A stretch of DNA of 64,000 nt from contig CAJFCJ010000024.1 in assembly GCA_904063045.1 (NCBI GenBank), positions 987,777 through 1,051,776 on the forward strand, read 5' to 3'. Source of the DNA: Dimorphilus gyrociliatus. Lineage: Eukaryota; Annelida; Polychaeta; Dinophilidae. Shown piece after piece: positions 13,253 to 26,522 of this stretch. Position 1 is the stretch's first letter; each line of letters begins with the position of its first letter. Under the pieces are notes generated by a model. The model had not been told where the DNA came from and did no database searches. It worked only from the letters and a program-made list of their open reading frames with translations. A program made the translations under genes and the position numbers.

Positions 13253-13319
13253 TTTTTGCGAAAGCAAAACCATTCACCAAAATTTGTTCTATTATTGCAT
13301 AGTCCAGGAAGCGCGCCAT
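13233..13319 (-). promoter_or_regulatory. Upstream ORF overlapping the ACTR6 start codon
   Basis: An ATG at 13319-13317 opens a 28-codon frame that runs past the ACTR6 ATG (13252) in a different frame and stops at 13233. Both ATGs have A-rich, GCC/GCG-followed contexts (AAAATGGCGC and AAAATGGCC). If the transcript starts upstream of 13319, this uORF would compete with the main start. Confidence 0.4.
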
Positions 13320-16156
13320 TTTCAAATTAATTTTCAAAGAATAGCAATTTGATATCCTACAAATATTTACTGAACTATTAGCGGATATTAAGAGAGCAAA
13401 CTGTAAAAATGTCGAGAGCAAAAGAAAGCAGAACATATGTTGATCGTCTAATACTGATAAAAACCGATTCCCGAGATAAACTAGTCGTTTTTGCAGATAA
13501 CGAGAGGGTTTTCGTTTTCCAGATTTTTCTAAAAATAAATTCCAGCCTGTTTTGTAAAAATACGCTTCTGTATAAGAGGAATGTTTATAAAAGTTAAAGT
13601 AGGCCTGAAAGATCGTATGCGAGGAAATTTACAATTTCGATAATATCGTATAGGATTCCTAAATAAAGACGAAAATCAAACAGACGTTCTCCCCTGAGAT
13701 GAGTAAGCGTCGTCTGTGAGAAAATTGATGGATGACAGTCATTTATTATGCAGTAAGAAAGTAGGTCACGACGTGCGTTAGACCGCAAATGTTTGTTTTA
13801 TTGCGGTTCGTTGAGAAAACGAGCTACATTGTAAATCGTCACAGATATTACGATAATTAGAAGATAATCTGTCGGCGCTTTAGAAGTTACAATGTAAAGT
13901 GAAACCGTAAATGATATCTCATAAAATATTTAGATGTCTATATTATCTGAACACCTAATATATTCATCTAATTTGCATATAAAAATGTCAAATGGGTAAT
14001 TAAAAGAGTCATTTTCCCTTAATCGAACAATAAGCTCTTTTTTAAAGCACATGAAAATTTTAAAGGTCCATTAGTCTTATCATCCATATCACAAACAAAT
14101 CGGATAGTTTCAATACAAAATTATGATATTTTTCTCCCTTTTTAAGCAATCAACTCAACTTTATGCTTTATAGCAAAGGTTACAAAGTTCATCTTTAGCA
14201 TATAAAAGTTTAATAAAATGTCGATTTTATCTATTTTTAACAATAGGCACTCTATTTTTCTCTGTTGTGCCAATCAATCATAATTTTTGACAGTAAAAGA
14301 GAAATATACTAAAATATTAAGTTAAACAGCAAATATTTTGACCTACCTTGAATAGAAACAAAGAACGAATACCAACATTTGTATACTTAACCCTAACTAA
14401 ATTGTTTTTCTTATAGAATCCTAATATTTCTGTATGAAAATCAACTTTTCCTGATAATATTTACATAATTACCTATTTATAACCAATTGTTTATTAAGAT
14501 AATACCTTAAATTGACCATTATTTCACCTATCAAAACGTGTATAATATCTATATACATTTCAATGTTTATATTAAACAAAATTTATGACCACGAATCTCC
14601 TGTAACGCCACCCCCCCACTACTCTCTTACTACTACCACTACCACCACCACCACCAGCACACAACCACCCACTCCCCTATTCTCCCCTTCATCTTTTCCA
14701 AACAAAATAAAAATAAAAATGAAAAGGGTAAAAATCCTAGGAGTTGTTTTCCACCTTTAGATAATATCCAGATGTTAGAAAAAACAGGTTTATCTCAATT
14801 CAAAGCAATTTGTCATTTATAAAAAGAAAAATACAGAAAATATAGATATGATACTAAAGATAATATCAATATTATTATATATCAGAAATGTTAAAATAGA
14901 TGAATGAATAAGTTTTTGCTTTCTAGACAATAAACACTTTTTACAAATAACTTTTAGTAGTAATATTACCAATGTTGATTCTTTATACAAACTCATCCAA
15001 TTATTTAGTATAAGGCAATATCCTAAAGCATTGAATCTAGTAAACCCATAAATCAAGTGCATGCAAATATATACTCTATAAAGGGAAAAACAGAATATTA
15101 CCAAATATAAAAATAAGCTGAATTTTCTGTTTCAAATACTTTTGTTGCTCGTATTTTTTTCCTTTTATTTTATAAACAATAAGTGCATGTATATAGATAA
15201 ACCATTCGAGCCAACCAACCGTAACTAAGCATGCAATTATAGTTCCTTTGACTTGAACATGATACGTTCTGCTTATAATTAAGTATATATATCAAATATA
15301 TATATATATATGTATATACTGTATATCGTGTAATAATCCATATATCATATATATTAGTATTAATATTATTGCACCAGATATTTTTTACGGTTGTACTGCT
15401 CGTAAAAAGGGAAAATTATTTAGCCTGCATTGTATATAATCAACTCGAATCAGTCTATAAATTGTCAATCTTTATTTAATCCTCTTTTTATTAGATAAAT
15501 TCAATAGACAAACCTAAATATTGCATATAGAAAAAGGATAAAGGCAATGTTTTTTTTCTTTTTATTGTTATAAACGCATGATGGATGGAGAGTAAATATT
15601 CTTTTTAGATGTAAGATAGACCCTTTTATAGAGTGAATAGTAACGGTAAAAGGGTCTTCTTATAGTCAATAAACAACTTTGTAAAAGATACCATCTTTTT
15701 TTTTAATTCAACTCTATCTGAATGATAATAGAAGACCTTTGGAAAAAGGCTTTTTATACTCGAGAAGAGAGGAGTGAAAAAAACAAACAATGTTTGAAGT
15801 TTTAGAATACGCCTATACAGTGTATATGCATAAACAGGTATATATATATATATAGGCTATTTCATTTTGATTTATTTATTTGATTACATCATGCAACACT
15901 TATCTAACAAAAGAATGTATAAAAAAATTTTTTAAAAAGAGACTAACAATTAATTTTCATCTACAAAGTCTAAACAAGGAAGAGATGTACTAATCAATTA
16001 GCAGAAAAAAAAAACTCAAATAGCAAGCCAACATTTACAGTACAAAAATTTCTTGTGTTTTTTTTTCTTAAAAAGAAAAAAAGAAAAAATAAAAGACTGC
16101 GTATTCTCTTTTTTGTCCTTTTTTTTGTTTTTGTTCCTTTTTTTTGCTTCTTTCAA
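13320..16156. other. Intergenic region upstream of ACTR6 and downstream of Frizzled
   Basis: A short open frame beginning MSRAKESRTYVDRL at 13409 (+) lies divergent to ACTR6, 157 bp away. It could be a first exon, but I could not find a matching downstream exon. An ACC/CCA-type microsatellite lies near 14610-14680 and TA tracts near 15290-15330 and 15838-15852. A small hairpin-forming sequence (TTTTTACG...CGTAAAAA) sits at about 15384-15409. I saw no other gene. Confidence 0.5.
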
Positions 16157-19100
16157 TTATAAATTAACTGGAGTTCTAATGTATGAATTTGTCATAGGCC
16201 TAAAATGTGTTGAAGTCGGTGGTAATTGATAAGTATGTCCAGTAAAACCAGTTCTGCCACTCGAACTGCTGGCTGGTTGTCTTAGAGGTTGAAGAGTTTG
16301 AGAATTTGGCTTATTTGGAGCACTTTTACAGCATAATACTCTACGCCAAGTGTATAATGTTTTAAATGACCAAATCCACATACCAGTTGTTACTCCAACA
16401 ATTAATTGCATAAGAATTCGAATTACGAATACTATAACTTCAGGTATTGAAGCTTGGAGCGCACAATGACTTTGATGTGGGCAAGGTCTCAACATCATTG
16501 CCTTCGTTCGCCATTCTTCCATATAAGTGTATTGGTAAATATAACAGGCCAATACGACGATAGTAGGAACGGTATAAAAGACGGCAAACAAGCCTAATCT
16601 TACCATAAGCCGTTCCAATCTTTTAATGTTAAGTTCATTAGGATAAGAAGGATCGGGGGGAGGATGTCTCCTCAAGTTGAATAGACCACAAAAACCGGAT
16701 AAAATAAATAAAGTACCGATAACCAATAAGGCTGACAACGGTACGATAACGAAACCCAAGAGGGCCGTACGATCATGACCACCAACATAGCATAAATTGG
16801 TTAATTGCTCTCCATCCACTTTTCGTGCAACTATAGCAACAACTGTGGGAACAGCCGGTAAGACCCAAGCCACTATGTGAAAGTAATTTGAGAGTTTGGC
16901 GATAGATTCTTTACCCCATCCTTTTCTGGCGGCCAGGAACCATGTAAAAGTAAGTATGGTCCACCATATTGCACCAGCCATTCCAAAGTAATATAAAAAG
17001 ATGAATATGACTAAACATACTGGCTTATCAAAACCATCTTGAAGCGTGTATAATCTGTATATATATAGAGAAAAGAGATGAGTAAAGTTAAATAATATAT
17101 GAAAATATTAAGAATTCTATAACAAAACACATAAATTATTTGTTTATATAATATCAAGATAAACTCCTTCTACTCAAATTATTTCTTTACCTAAAAGAAA
17201 AACTTTGGCTTATAAAATCAATATAAATTTACTCTCTTTCTCTCTCTCTTTGTTTTCTCATGTTTAAGCATATTATACAATAGAAAGCAAATGAATACTA
17301 TATAACTCAAGTTATATAAGATCAATGTTATTTCTTGTTCTTTACTATTATAGCGTAGAGGAAAGAGTGGGAAAAAATCTGTAAATTTATCTTTGAAACA
17401 AGTCAGAAGTAAAATTTTCAGCAAACTACTTCCATACTTTAATCTTTCCCCATTGCTTTCACTCTCTTTTCTGCTATCTATATATCCTGCTCACTCACTC
17501 GCTAACTCTCTCTCTCGCTCTCTCTCTCTCCCTTACTCACTCTCTATTTAAACGATCCTGTTTTAACCTCTACAATCATTTTGTATTTATATCTCTATCT
17601 GAAAAAATGCAGAAACATAAAAAATAACAACCTGTTATTTTCTTTACCACAGGCAGTCGTCTTGACAATAGCTCGAATTATATACGGAATTGCATAGGCT
17701 GCGTAGCAAAATGCTAACATTACTACGGGTCGTTCTGGGAACGGAAATCTTGAAGCGTCCAAAGCAAACGTGAGTACGGTCAAGAATGATGTAATAAAGC
17801 AGACAGTCGCCCAGGCAGTCATCCAAGATTTGGCGAACTGTCTGTCTGTTTCTCTGAATAGCACGTCTCTATCACATGCCATAGCGCATTTCTTCGTCTT
17901 ATTGGACATCGTCGGTACATAGACAAATCTATCTGGACAACGATTTATTTGATTCCTAGCTGAGTCAGAATTTCCAAAAGTATAATAATCGTCTCTGTTT
18001 CTACTGTCTTTGCGTCTGTGATCATTCTTTCTCATATCTTTAGAAGGTGGTTGCATGCAAACTTCTCCATCTTGGTTTTCTTCGGAGATAAGGTCCTCGC
18101 ATCTATTTAAAATGAAAAGAAATAATACAAATTTTAGAAAATTTGCTTTGGTAAGATTTCTAAGAAAAGCTTTGTATATTAAAACTCGAAGCACACAAGT
18201 AGACAGAAAACCTTTAGAGCGATGAATAATACATAAGATTGATCAGTTACAGGACTTAAATACAGCCTCCAGCTATGCAGAGGGTTTTCAACATAAACGC
18301 TTGGACACTTAACGGTCAAGGGAGGAAAAGTTATTTTTATCCATTTGGTATAATGGATAGGTTGCGTAGGACTCCCGCTGTTTCAAGAAGCCCATTTAAG
18401 AGTAAATCATTAATGTTCACAGTATTCGTCCATAAAATGGGATATATATATGTATATATAGGGGCTTTTACGTGAAAAAAGGAAAGCTATAGTGATATAT
18501 ATCTTTTAGCCAAATCAGGTATAAAATCCAACGGATAAACGGTTCTTCTCCTTAGTTTACAATAGAAAAAAATTTAAAACTGTGAATAGAAGTCATCAGC
18601 AAAAGAAAGAGCCCATACTATTAGCCCTTCTCTTCCGGAGTCAATATAACGGTATAGAGAATAATAGGTATATTGACTATACTAATAAATTTGTTACCTC
18701 TTCAATCTTCTGGGTGGCTTCTATTCAATATTGTTTGGAGATACTTTTTTAAAAACTTGATTCAAATAGTCAACTATTTTTCTAGAAAATATTTCCCAAA
18801 ATAAGGACAAAATTTGTGTTTTCTTCAACTTTTAATAGGTAATTATTATATCAAGCTAATATAGAATTTTTACAGTAATGAACTGTAAATATAGCTTAAT
18901 GCCTATTCTATACTTATACATATTTATATATGTTTGTGTTAAATGTTTATATATATCTATATATATGTATATATGTCTCAATTAACTTGAAATACAATAT
19001 GGCTCTAAGACATTTGTTTGGTTTTTTTTCATTTCTTCTTACCCGCTATAATATTACTTCAGTCTTTAAAAAGACAAGCAAAAAAAGCAAAACAAAAGAG

Positions 19101-19907
19101 CGATCTTATGAATAATCTGTTACGTTTCTTCTTAATATTCTTTAAGGAATCGATTGTTTCTTTATAAAATACAAAGTTTAACTTGATAGCCTCTCTTGAC
19201 AAAACATTCTTAACTTTGAAAGATTCTCTCTACGAAGAGTAAATTGATGTTATGGTAAATTGCTAGAAGAATAATAATAATATAATGGCTTAACAGAGAT
19301 AAATCCAGGTCTACCAATGTAATAACAATTTTCTAGGAATTATTAAGTGGAGTTACTACAAATGAATTCTTTTCCTAGGCCAGTCAGAAGCAATTTTAAG
19401 TGTGACTCAGGAAGTCAATATACAGTCATCAAGCATAACACATACAAGCATGCATAGTTATAAAGTGTATATATATATATATATATATATATTTCTTTTC
19501 TAAATATACCTAATAGCAGCTGGCCAAATAACTCCAAAGACCTTCAGAGTAGTCTCACAATCCTTTTTGACTTCTTCGCATAGTTCTCTACAAGGTCTTA
19601 CGACCATCGGTTTTGGAGGATATGCATCCGAGCACATTGGAACGACAACAGCACACAAAAAGAACTTTGCATGATCGTGGCATAACGAAGTTGATTGTTT
19701 GGTCATTCTGACCAGATGCATCACAAAAGCATTTTCCGTTTCTGATTGAGCCGTGTGTCCAAAAACATTCGGCATTAAAGTATAATTATAACCAACATTT
19801 TTACAGTCATTAATTGTTATTCTCTCGCATTTTCTGTATTTAGAGGAAAAGGAAGTTGTCGTCTGAAAAATAACGCAGAGTAGGAAAAGAGATTTAACTA
19901 TTTCCAT
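16157..19907 (-). CDS. Frizzled Wnt receptor, Fz4-like
   Basis: Seven-transmembrane Wnt receptor at the plasma membrane. Three exons: 19510-19907, 17632-18102 and 16157-17054; the phases close exactly to give 588 residues. Residues 1-20 are a signal peptide (MEIVKSLFLLCVIFQ). Residues ~27-140 are the cysteine-rich Wnt-binding domain with ten cysteines, including KCERI, FFLCAVVVPMC and CRELC. The CRD end and linker (FGVIWPAAIRCEDL...EVCMQ) resemble Fz4 more than Fz9/10. Seven helices follow, from about residue 235. The Dishevelled-binding motif KTLYTW directly follows TM7. The tail ends TPVNL, a hydrophobic C-terminus but not the TVV-type PDZ ligand of Fz4. Frizzled identity is secure; the subtype is an inference. 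Confidence 0.92.
17220..17550. repeat. CT/GA-rich simple repeats in Frizzled intron 2
   Basis: Interrupted CT-rich tracts of the CTCTCTCTCG type lie at about 17230-17250 and 17495-17545, inside the 577-bp intron between the last two Frizzled exons. Confidence 0.7.
19468..19492. repeat. TA dinucleotide microsatellite
   Basis: An uninterrupted (TA)n run of about 12 units lies just beyond the first Frizzled exon, within intron 1. No function is inferred. Confidence 0.9.
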
Positions 19908-20639
19908 CTTTTGTCAAGTATTTCCTCAGATCTGTCTTATAGCATGTTGAAGAGCCTTGATTTTTATCGAAAACGACTGAAATAGGTCTAGAACGGTTAA
20001 AATCGAGCGTTGTAAATCCTCATGAGTCGTTCACAAAGAAATGAATCTCATTTGAATATTTTTAGCGAAACTAGCGACATCTGTTTGCATAATAACATTA
20101 CACTATATTTTTATCATTTTTTTCACTTAGAAGCATTTTATTTATAATTTTCTATTTAAAAATGTATAAATTATTTTTTTTATCTTTTCTATTAAATAAA
20201 TATTGTGAGTTAGTAGGGACGCCTAGGTAACTTCCGGTGCATTTTGAAACGAGCTGGCTATTCTATTATAGCTCACCGGTCCGGATAATCTAGGCCGTTT
20301 AAAGCTCTAATAGTAACTGGCTAATAGTTCTTATTCTGTATTCAAAGTGATACGACAATAGGGAATACAGGAGTATCTTAGCTTACGTTAATCCTTAAAT
20401 TTGTTATTTTTTGTTGCATAGTTAAACCTTCATGCGAAAAAACTTTCTTTCTTTGAATAAATCTTCAATGTCGCGTTTTACAATTATGTAGATATATGAC
20501 CGTGTGCATTCGTTTGTGTGTAATTAAAGTTACTTTCTGGAGTTATATAAAAACCGGTCAAATGGAAAGTACTCTTGTAACCGGTTTGTTATCGCAACAA
20601 AATATCACTCCTTCCAACTTCTATAAATAGTAAGAGAAC
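19908..20639. promoter_or_regulatory. Divergent intergenic region between Frizzled and SMYD4-like gene A
   Basis: This 732-bp spacer separates the Frizzled start (-) from the SMYD4-like start (+), so it must hold both promoters unless distal exons exist. It contains an ETS-family core (ACTTCCGGT, 20230-20238). Transcription starts cannot be located from sequence alone. Confidence 0.4.
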
Positions 20640-22788
20640 ATGTGTTATAAAACCAATGATCTCTCTTGCGAAATGTTTAAAAATTGCCCTTCGAATTATG
20701 CACGAATGAGATTGGCTATCGAAAAAAAGATTTCGTCGAAGAACTCATCGCAATCTTTTAAAGATGATGGAAAATCAAACAATTTCCGGAACTGCGGTAA
20801 TAAAAAGTTTTCAAGGAAGCAATTCGAAGATGCTATTCTAGACTACAATATGGCTATTAGGTATGCTAAGACAAAGGAAGTACTGAGTATGGCTTTAGCC
20901 AATAGATCTGCTTGTTTATTTCATATGCAATTGCACGAAAGTTGTCTGAGGGATATAGATATGGCTTTAGTGGAGGGTTATCCTAAAGAGTTAGCCTTTA
21001 AACTTCTCCAAAGAGCATGCAAATGTTGCAAAGCTCTTGGACACAAAGACGCATATTTTCAAGCATACTTTAACAAGTTCAAAGTGATTATAATATAATT
21101 AATTATATAACATAAATAGTGATCGTACTTGAAAAAAATTGAATTAGTTTATAGCTAATTCCCGTTTATAATTGTAATTGCTTGATTCTTATTAATTAAT
21201 TGATTAATTATCCTATTATCGCTTTGAGGATCATTTAAAGTATATTAAAGATGGAGAGAAAGTTTTAGGAAATTTAGAAAAGGAATTGAAAGAAGTTACT
21301 CTATCTAAAAATTCGATAGATGAAGGATTTTTCTCAGATATACCATCGTTAAATAATAATAGGAATGCTAAATTTCCTAGTTTGTCTAAATCTGTAAAAG
21401 TATGTTATACAGAAGAATATGGGCGCTACATCGCAGCTGCAACTGATTTAGAATGTGGTGAATTAATCGTGGTGGAAAAGCCATATGCGAAAACTCTGTT
21501 AACTGATTGCACGTCTAGTCATTGTGATTACTGTTTACAACAAAGCTTTAACTTAATCCCTTGTAAAGACTGCCCTGATGTTCTATTTTGCAGTTTGGAA
21601 TGCCAAACTAATGCTCAGACTTATCACAAATACTTGTGTACATATTTAGAGTATTTACGGAATGCCGGAGTTGATAGAGCTGGTCTTTTGGCAGCGTATC
21701 TAGTCAGTCGGAAACCACTGACATATTTTATTAATTTTAAAGTTGAGTATGACGATAAAAAGTACAACTTTTTGCCAACTTTTTCGAACGATTCCGATAT
21801 CGATTACGTTTACGAATGGAATTCTTATCAAAATATTTTTAGCCTTAAAACTAACGAAGAGAACCGATCTGAACAAGATCTTTTAGATAGAATAAAAAAT
21901 GCTTTGATTATTACTGACGTATTTGAAAAATCCGGCTATTTTGAATCTCAACTAAACAATGAAAATAAAAGTTGGATTGGAGGTATTATTCTCACGCATT
22001 TACAAAATTTCCCTTGTAACGCTCATTCAATACACGAAGAAATTTTAACACCTGGCTCTAGTGCAATATCTACTGAACTTGCCGAAATTGGTTGTGGAAT
22101 TTATGCTACTTTAAGGTTTTTGGGTTTATACTATAAGCAATTACCTTTATCAGATAATCATTCATTGTTAGAGTTGTTAAACGATCTACTACCAATTTAG
22201 TAAACCCAAAAATCTTATTGTACAAGTCTCTTCAATCATTCTTGTACACCGAACGTTTGTCGAATAAATTATGGTGATGATATTTGCGTTGTTAAAACAA
22301 TAAGAGCTGTCAAAGCGAACGAAGCTCTCAATGGTAACTATGGTGCTATTTTTCAAGTTGACTTGAGGAAAGAACGTCAGAAGAAGTTATTAGATCAATA
22401 TTTCTTTTTATGCCAATGTGACGCCTGTAAATTTGATTATCCTTTGTTCGAGAATCTCCCCCAATTCATATCAGACCAACATTTTAAATGTCATCATTGT
22501 GGATCGAATGTAGAAAGTAATAAGTGTAAATCTTGTTGTGAATTTAATTCACTTGACTGGTTTCATACAAAAAAGGAACTTGTAGGAAAACATGCTCTGT
22601 ATACAACAGCATTTAATGATATTGTAGAAGATTGGGCGAATTGTAAGAAGAACGAAAAAATTGTCTTGAGCTATTTAATTAGTTTAGAAAATATTGTTAT
22701 TTGGCCAACAATTGAAGCGTCTTCAGCTCAGGAATCGCTTAAGAAGATATGGTCTGTAAGTGCAAGACATAGATTAAATTATAGATAA
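20640..22788 (+). CDS. SMYD4-like TPR/MYND/SET protein, copy A
   Basis: Three exons, 20640-21083, 21229-22115 and 22227-22788, give 630 residues. Residues ~50-150 form TPR-like helices (CLRDIDMALVEGYPKE). The first half of the SET domain begins near residue 190 (YTEEYGRYIAAA). It is interrupted by a MYND zinc finger (CDYC...CKDC...FCSLEC...HKYLC). SET resumes with NHSCTPN, reached by splicing at 22115/22227, and then NGNYG where the usual motif is (I/T)DYG. A post-SET cysteine cluster (CQCDAC) follows. SMYD proteins methylate lysines on histone and non-histone targets using S-adenosylmethionine. Replacement of the Asp of DYG may affect activity. The apparent stops at 22198-22203 are intronic, so this is not a pseudogene. 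Confidence 0.85.
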
Positions 22789-22913
22789 GGAGAACTTTGA
22801 GATTATAACAAGGAAAGAATAAACATGAAATAGCTGTTTGTTCATTTTGAATACGTTATATTGTTTATCTTTTATTCCAAGTATATTACAAACGAGTAGT
22901 ACTTACACAATAC

Positions 22914-25900
22914 TTATTCTGCATCATTCATTAAACGAACACCAACTAGCCTACTTGTGCTAGCTGTGGATGATTCTGAAACTTGCAGATCGGAGGTATG
23001 AGGTATGTTCCTAACTAATCCTACAGATTGCATTAATTCCCAACAAGGACAATCGCAAGAAAAGTTTTCCATTTTTAGTCTTAATTCGACTTGTTGTCTT
23101 GCAAATTCGTCGCTCTTTACATCTATATCTTTCATTAGGTCCTGCAAGTCCATTAAGTTATTTATAAAATTGTTTGTTGTTGAGTCCCTTTGCTTTATCA
23201 TCTCCATTAAATGATTTATTTCCTTTCTCATGGTAGACATATCGTTGTTAGCATCATCTGCAAGGAGCTTAGGAGATTCCCTTTCTAACTTTGTATCTTC
23301 TTCGAAGCGTGTAGATTTAGAATTCCAAAATCTACTTATTAAGCGCTTCATAACCATTTCATAGGTAAGTTTTTTACCTTTAGTATTATCAGTATCAAGA
23401 TTGTGTTTGAAAAAGCTATGATATCTGTCTATATCATCGCTTCTTGTTGACTTTAACGATCTTTTTAAACCTCTTTTTTTCTTATTTGGAGAGAAAAAGC
23501 ATTGCATGAAAATATATTTTATCCATCGACAAACTCTTATCAAAGTTTTTAGAGTGGGAATTACATTGAAAGGAACGCATAATGTGTCAGTTTGCATATA
23601 ATCCAAATAGAGTCTAGTCCTTGCATATTTCCATTCAATATCTTCATCAGAAGCAATACGATCGTAAGATCTAGTCATCATAGCTATCAGCATATTAATC
23701 AAGAGGATTACTGTAGCCCAATGATATATACCAAACATAATATAACCGGCAAAGACAGTAGGAGTCCTATAGTCCAAGTTGTTAGGATTGTTTTCACCAG
23801 CTATTTCGACGTCAAAGTAACTCGCCATACCGAATGTACCCCAGAAGAGTGTTCTAAAAGCCGACATAAAACTCCCAAACTTATAACCGGCATCCCCGTC
23901 CTCTCCAAATTGGAAACTTTTTACATCAAAGTCAACTTCAATAACGGACCTATTCTTTGGTGCAAAGTTCATGTAAAGTCTGACAAAGATGAGAATAAAT
24001 GATAATAAAGTTGTGATAAGGAGAACTGAAAATCTTATCATTTCGCCTCCCATCCTAACTAAACTAATAACCAATGGCCCAATATGTTCATTGGCGATAA
24101 AAAAGCTGAAGAAACTGAGAAACATTGATAAACAACCAACTGAAAAGCATATTTCTCCTATAATACCCAAATCACTGTCAGGCCACAATCTTCTATCAGC
24201 CGGAATATTACTCCATCTTCTCTCCGCTTCGCTATTATTTGAATAAAGCAAATCTCTCCAGGCGGTTGGCGTTCGATTAAAGTAATCGATGGCCTCTATA
24301 ACCCTTGCTCTTGTATATATCACGAAAACTATATATAGCATATACAATATCATAGATATCAAGCCGAAAACGTTGTACCAATTTCTCAAAAAATACACCA
24401 ATGTATCGTGATAAACAAGTCTACCGTAACGGAAGGCAAAACCGATAACAAGTATCATAATTATCCAAAAGGTCACTTGGAACGAATAATTGCGGATGAA
24501 TTCATCCCCCAACTTTACTCCGTCAATATCTTTAAACGGGTAAACAACTTCCCTCTTCTGTATGGAACTTAACGAACAATAATCTTTAATTAGTTGTCCA
24601 GAAGTTTTATTCCTAGCCATAGTTTGTTCGCTTAAGAAAGTGCAGAACGTTTGGCTTAGTTTTGGATGAGTACTGATCCGTGCAGCTGATCCGCTTTATT
24701 TAATTAAAATTATCATAAATTAGCATAATTTAATAATAGAAATAATAATAATAATAATAATAAGAGTAATAATAAATTAGCTTACTCAATATGATAGCTG
24801 GGATCTTCTCGAATAGAGTGGATGAGGATAATGATAACAAATCCAACAGATACAATTAAATTACTCAGAAATTTAACAATAGGGGTCTTTAAGAAAGTTT
24901 TAACCTTTAGTCTCTGTAATAATTGCATTATTATGAGTAATATTAGCGAGGATTTTATTTATAAAGAACAAATTTCTTACGGTATTGAAAGGATAAATAA
25001 GATAAAAAACTGTTGCAAGTAAATAAAGGAAAATGAATGGTATAAGGTTGAGAAATGAACAGAAAATGTTGGTATTGAAGAGATGCTCGGCCAGTGGATT
25101 ATCGTAAGTTCTAGTTTGAACTTTTCGTTGGACAGACGGGTGAACGACAAACTGTGTTGAATAATGAATAAAGATTATGAATAGTTCATAAATAAATGTT
25201 CTATTATTATATACTTTTTTAAGGCCATATTGAACTGCTAATTTTAGTCTTGGCATAGTGTTATTCGTTTCGTCGTCACTTTCATTATGTAAATTAATTA
25301 ATCCGCTTTGTTCTTTTAATATAACGGATAGCTCTTCCTGATGCCTTACTCTATCTAAGAGACGACAAACGAATCCCCCCAATTGGGTTTTCAATTGTTG
25401 ATATTCTTTCTAGATAAGTATAATTTAGATTTAGTAGGCAATCTCTTCTATCTTATCTATTCTTTTTTGTCTGCTGAATGCACTCACCCTAAAATGTCTT
25501 TCCGTAATAGATAAATTGTCCATTTTCTTGGCTAATTCGAATGATTTAAAAATGGGATCGCTCCTAAAACCTATACAGAGATAAGTATCCGAAGCCAAGG
25601 CTCTATAAACATTCAATTTCGTTCTACTGAATTTTAGCTCGTCGAGTTCAAATTTCCTTTTATTTAACACCCGTTCAGATATTCTTTCCGCTCTAGCATA
25701 AAGTAACTTTACAACAGAAAACTGATTCTTTTGCGAAGCCAACATTATCGGTGTCACATCAACCATAAACAGATTCGTATCTTCCCCAATATCGTCACTT
25801 CCATCAGTTTCTAAACCTTTAGTTTCTTTTTCAAAAGCGTACATTTTAATTTTTTCGTAAATTACGTTTGTCTTAATAAAATCCTCAGCTATTTTTGTCG

Positions 25901-26522
25901 ATCCACGACTTATGGCTAATAGAAGAGCATTGTATATATTCCAATTGTTACAAAAGTTTGATTTTAAAAGTATGTTCAAAACTATAATATTCTCGTGGAT
26001 AATAGCTTTGTGTAGAACGGTATGTTTATCGTCATTTTGGCAATTAACACAGGCTCTATCTTGATATAAGAGTTTAGAGATTAAACGACTATTAACATCG
26101 CCTTGATATTCAGCTATCTTGAATAATTGTACGGTTGAGTCGTGCTTCTGCTGTTTTTCACTGTCATCTAACTGAAAAAGAAGGAAAGTCGGGTGAAGAA
26201 GAGAGAAGAGAAAAATTGATATTAGCAAAACTTTCAATATTTCCCTCTTTCATATTTTTCATCTAATAACTGATAACACTTGACAACAGATTGTTTACTT
26301 ACCAGCTTTAAATTCAATATAATGAATAAAGTTAGGGAAGGTTGCTTGCATTTTTAAAATATTTAGTAAAGATATTCGGCTATTAAACGAAAGTTAATTT
26401 ATCAATAATTAAACTCTTTGTACCTTTGAACTACGGCATACTTTGCAGTCGTAGATAACTTCAACGTTCAAATCGGCTTCATCCCGATTTTGAAGAAGAT
26501 CAATTTGCTTTGATCTACTCAT
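22914..26522 (-). CDS. TRPC-like cation channel
   Basis: Canonical transient-receptor-potential channel, a plasma-membrane non-selective, Ca2+-permeable cation channel. Exons: 26424-26522, an optional 42-nt exon 26303-26344, then 25488-26171, 24981-25409, 24786-24904 and 22914-24672. The phases close to 1029 residues (1043 with the small exon). The N-terminal part holds ankyrin-like repeats (KHTVLHKAIIHENIIVLNIL) and the TRPC-type segment GGFVCRLLDRVRHQEEL. Six helices follow; the pore reads LFWGTFGMA and S6 ends INMLIAMMTRSYDRI. The TRP box is EWKYAR, close to the family's EWKFAR. The C-terminus contains a coiled-coil-like stretch and a cysteine pair (CDCPC). The gene runs tail-to-tail with SMYD4-like A, 125 bp apart. 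Confidence 0.87.

Noticed and set aside
13233-13436. Minus-strand frame with a hydrophobic start (MFCFLLLSTFLQFALL) upstream of ACTR6
   Set aside because: It overlaps the ACTR6 start in another frame and ends just inside it. It is better explained as 5' UTR with a uORF than as a secreted protein.
13594-13788. 64-codon minus-strand frame upstream of ACTR6
   Set aside because: No start context, splice partner or recognisable domain.
14512-14760. 82-codon plus-strand frame with a poly-Thr run
   Set aside because: The threonines come from an ACC/CCA microsatellite. There is no splice or homology support.
22116-22226. Stop codons that seem to break SMYD4-like copy A
   Set aside because: They lie in a 111-bp intron. 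Splicing TTAAG|GTTTTT to TACAAG|TCTC restores ATLSLFNHSC exactly as in copy B.
26172-26237. Signal-peptide-like start (MKVLLISIFLFSLL) before the TRPC ankyrin exon
   Set aside because: It is read-through of intron sequence: a clear CTTTTTCAG acceptor at 26172 begins the exon in phase with an upstream ATG exon at 26424-26522.
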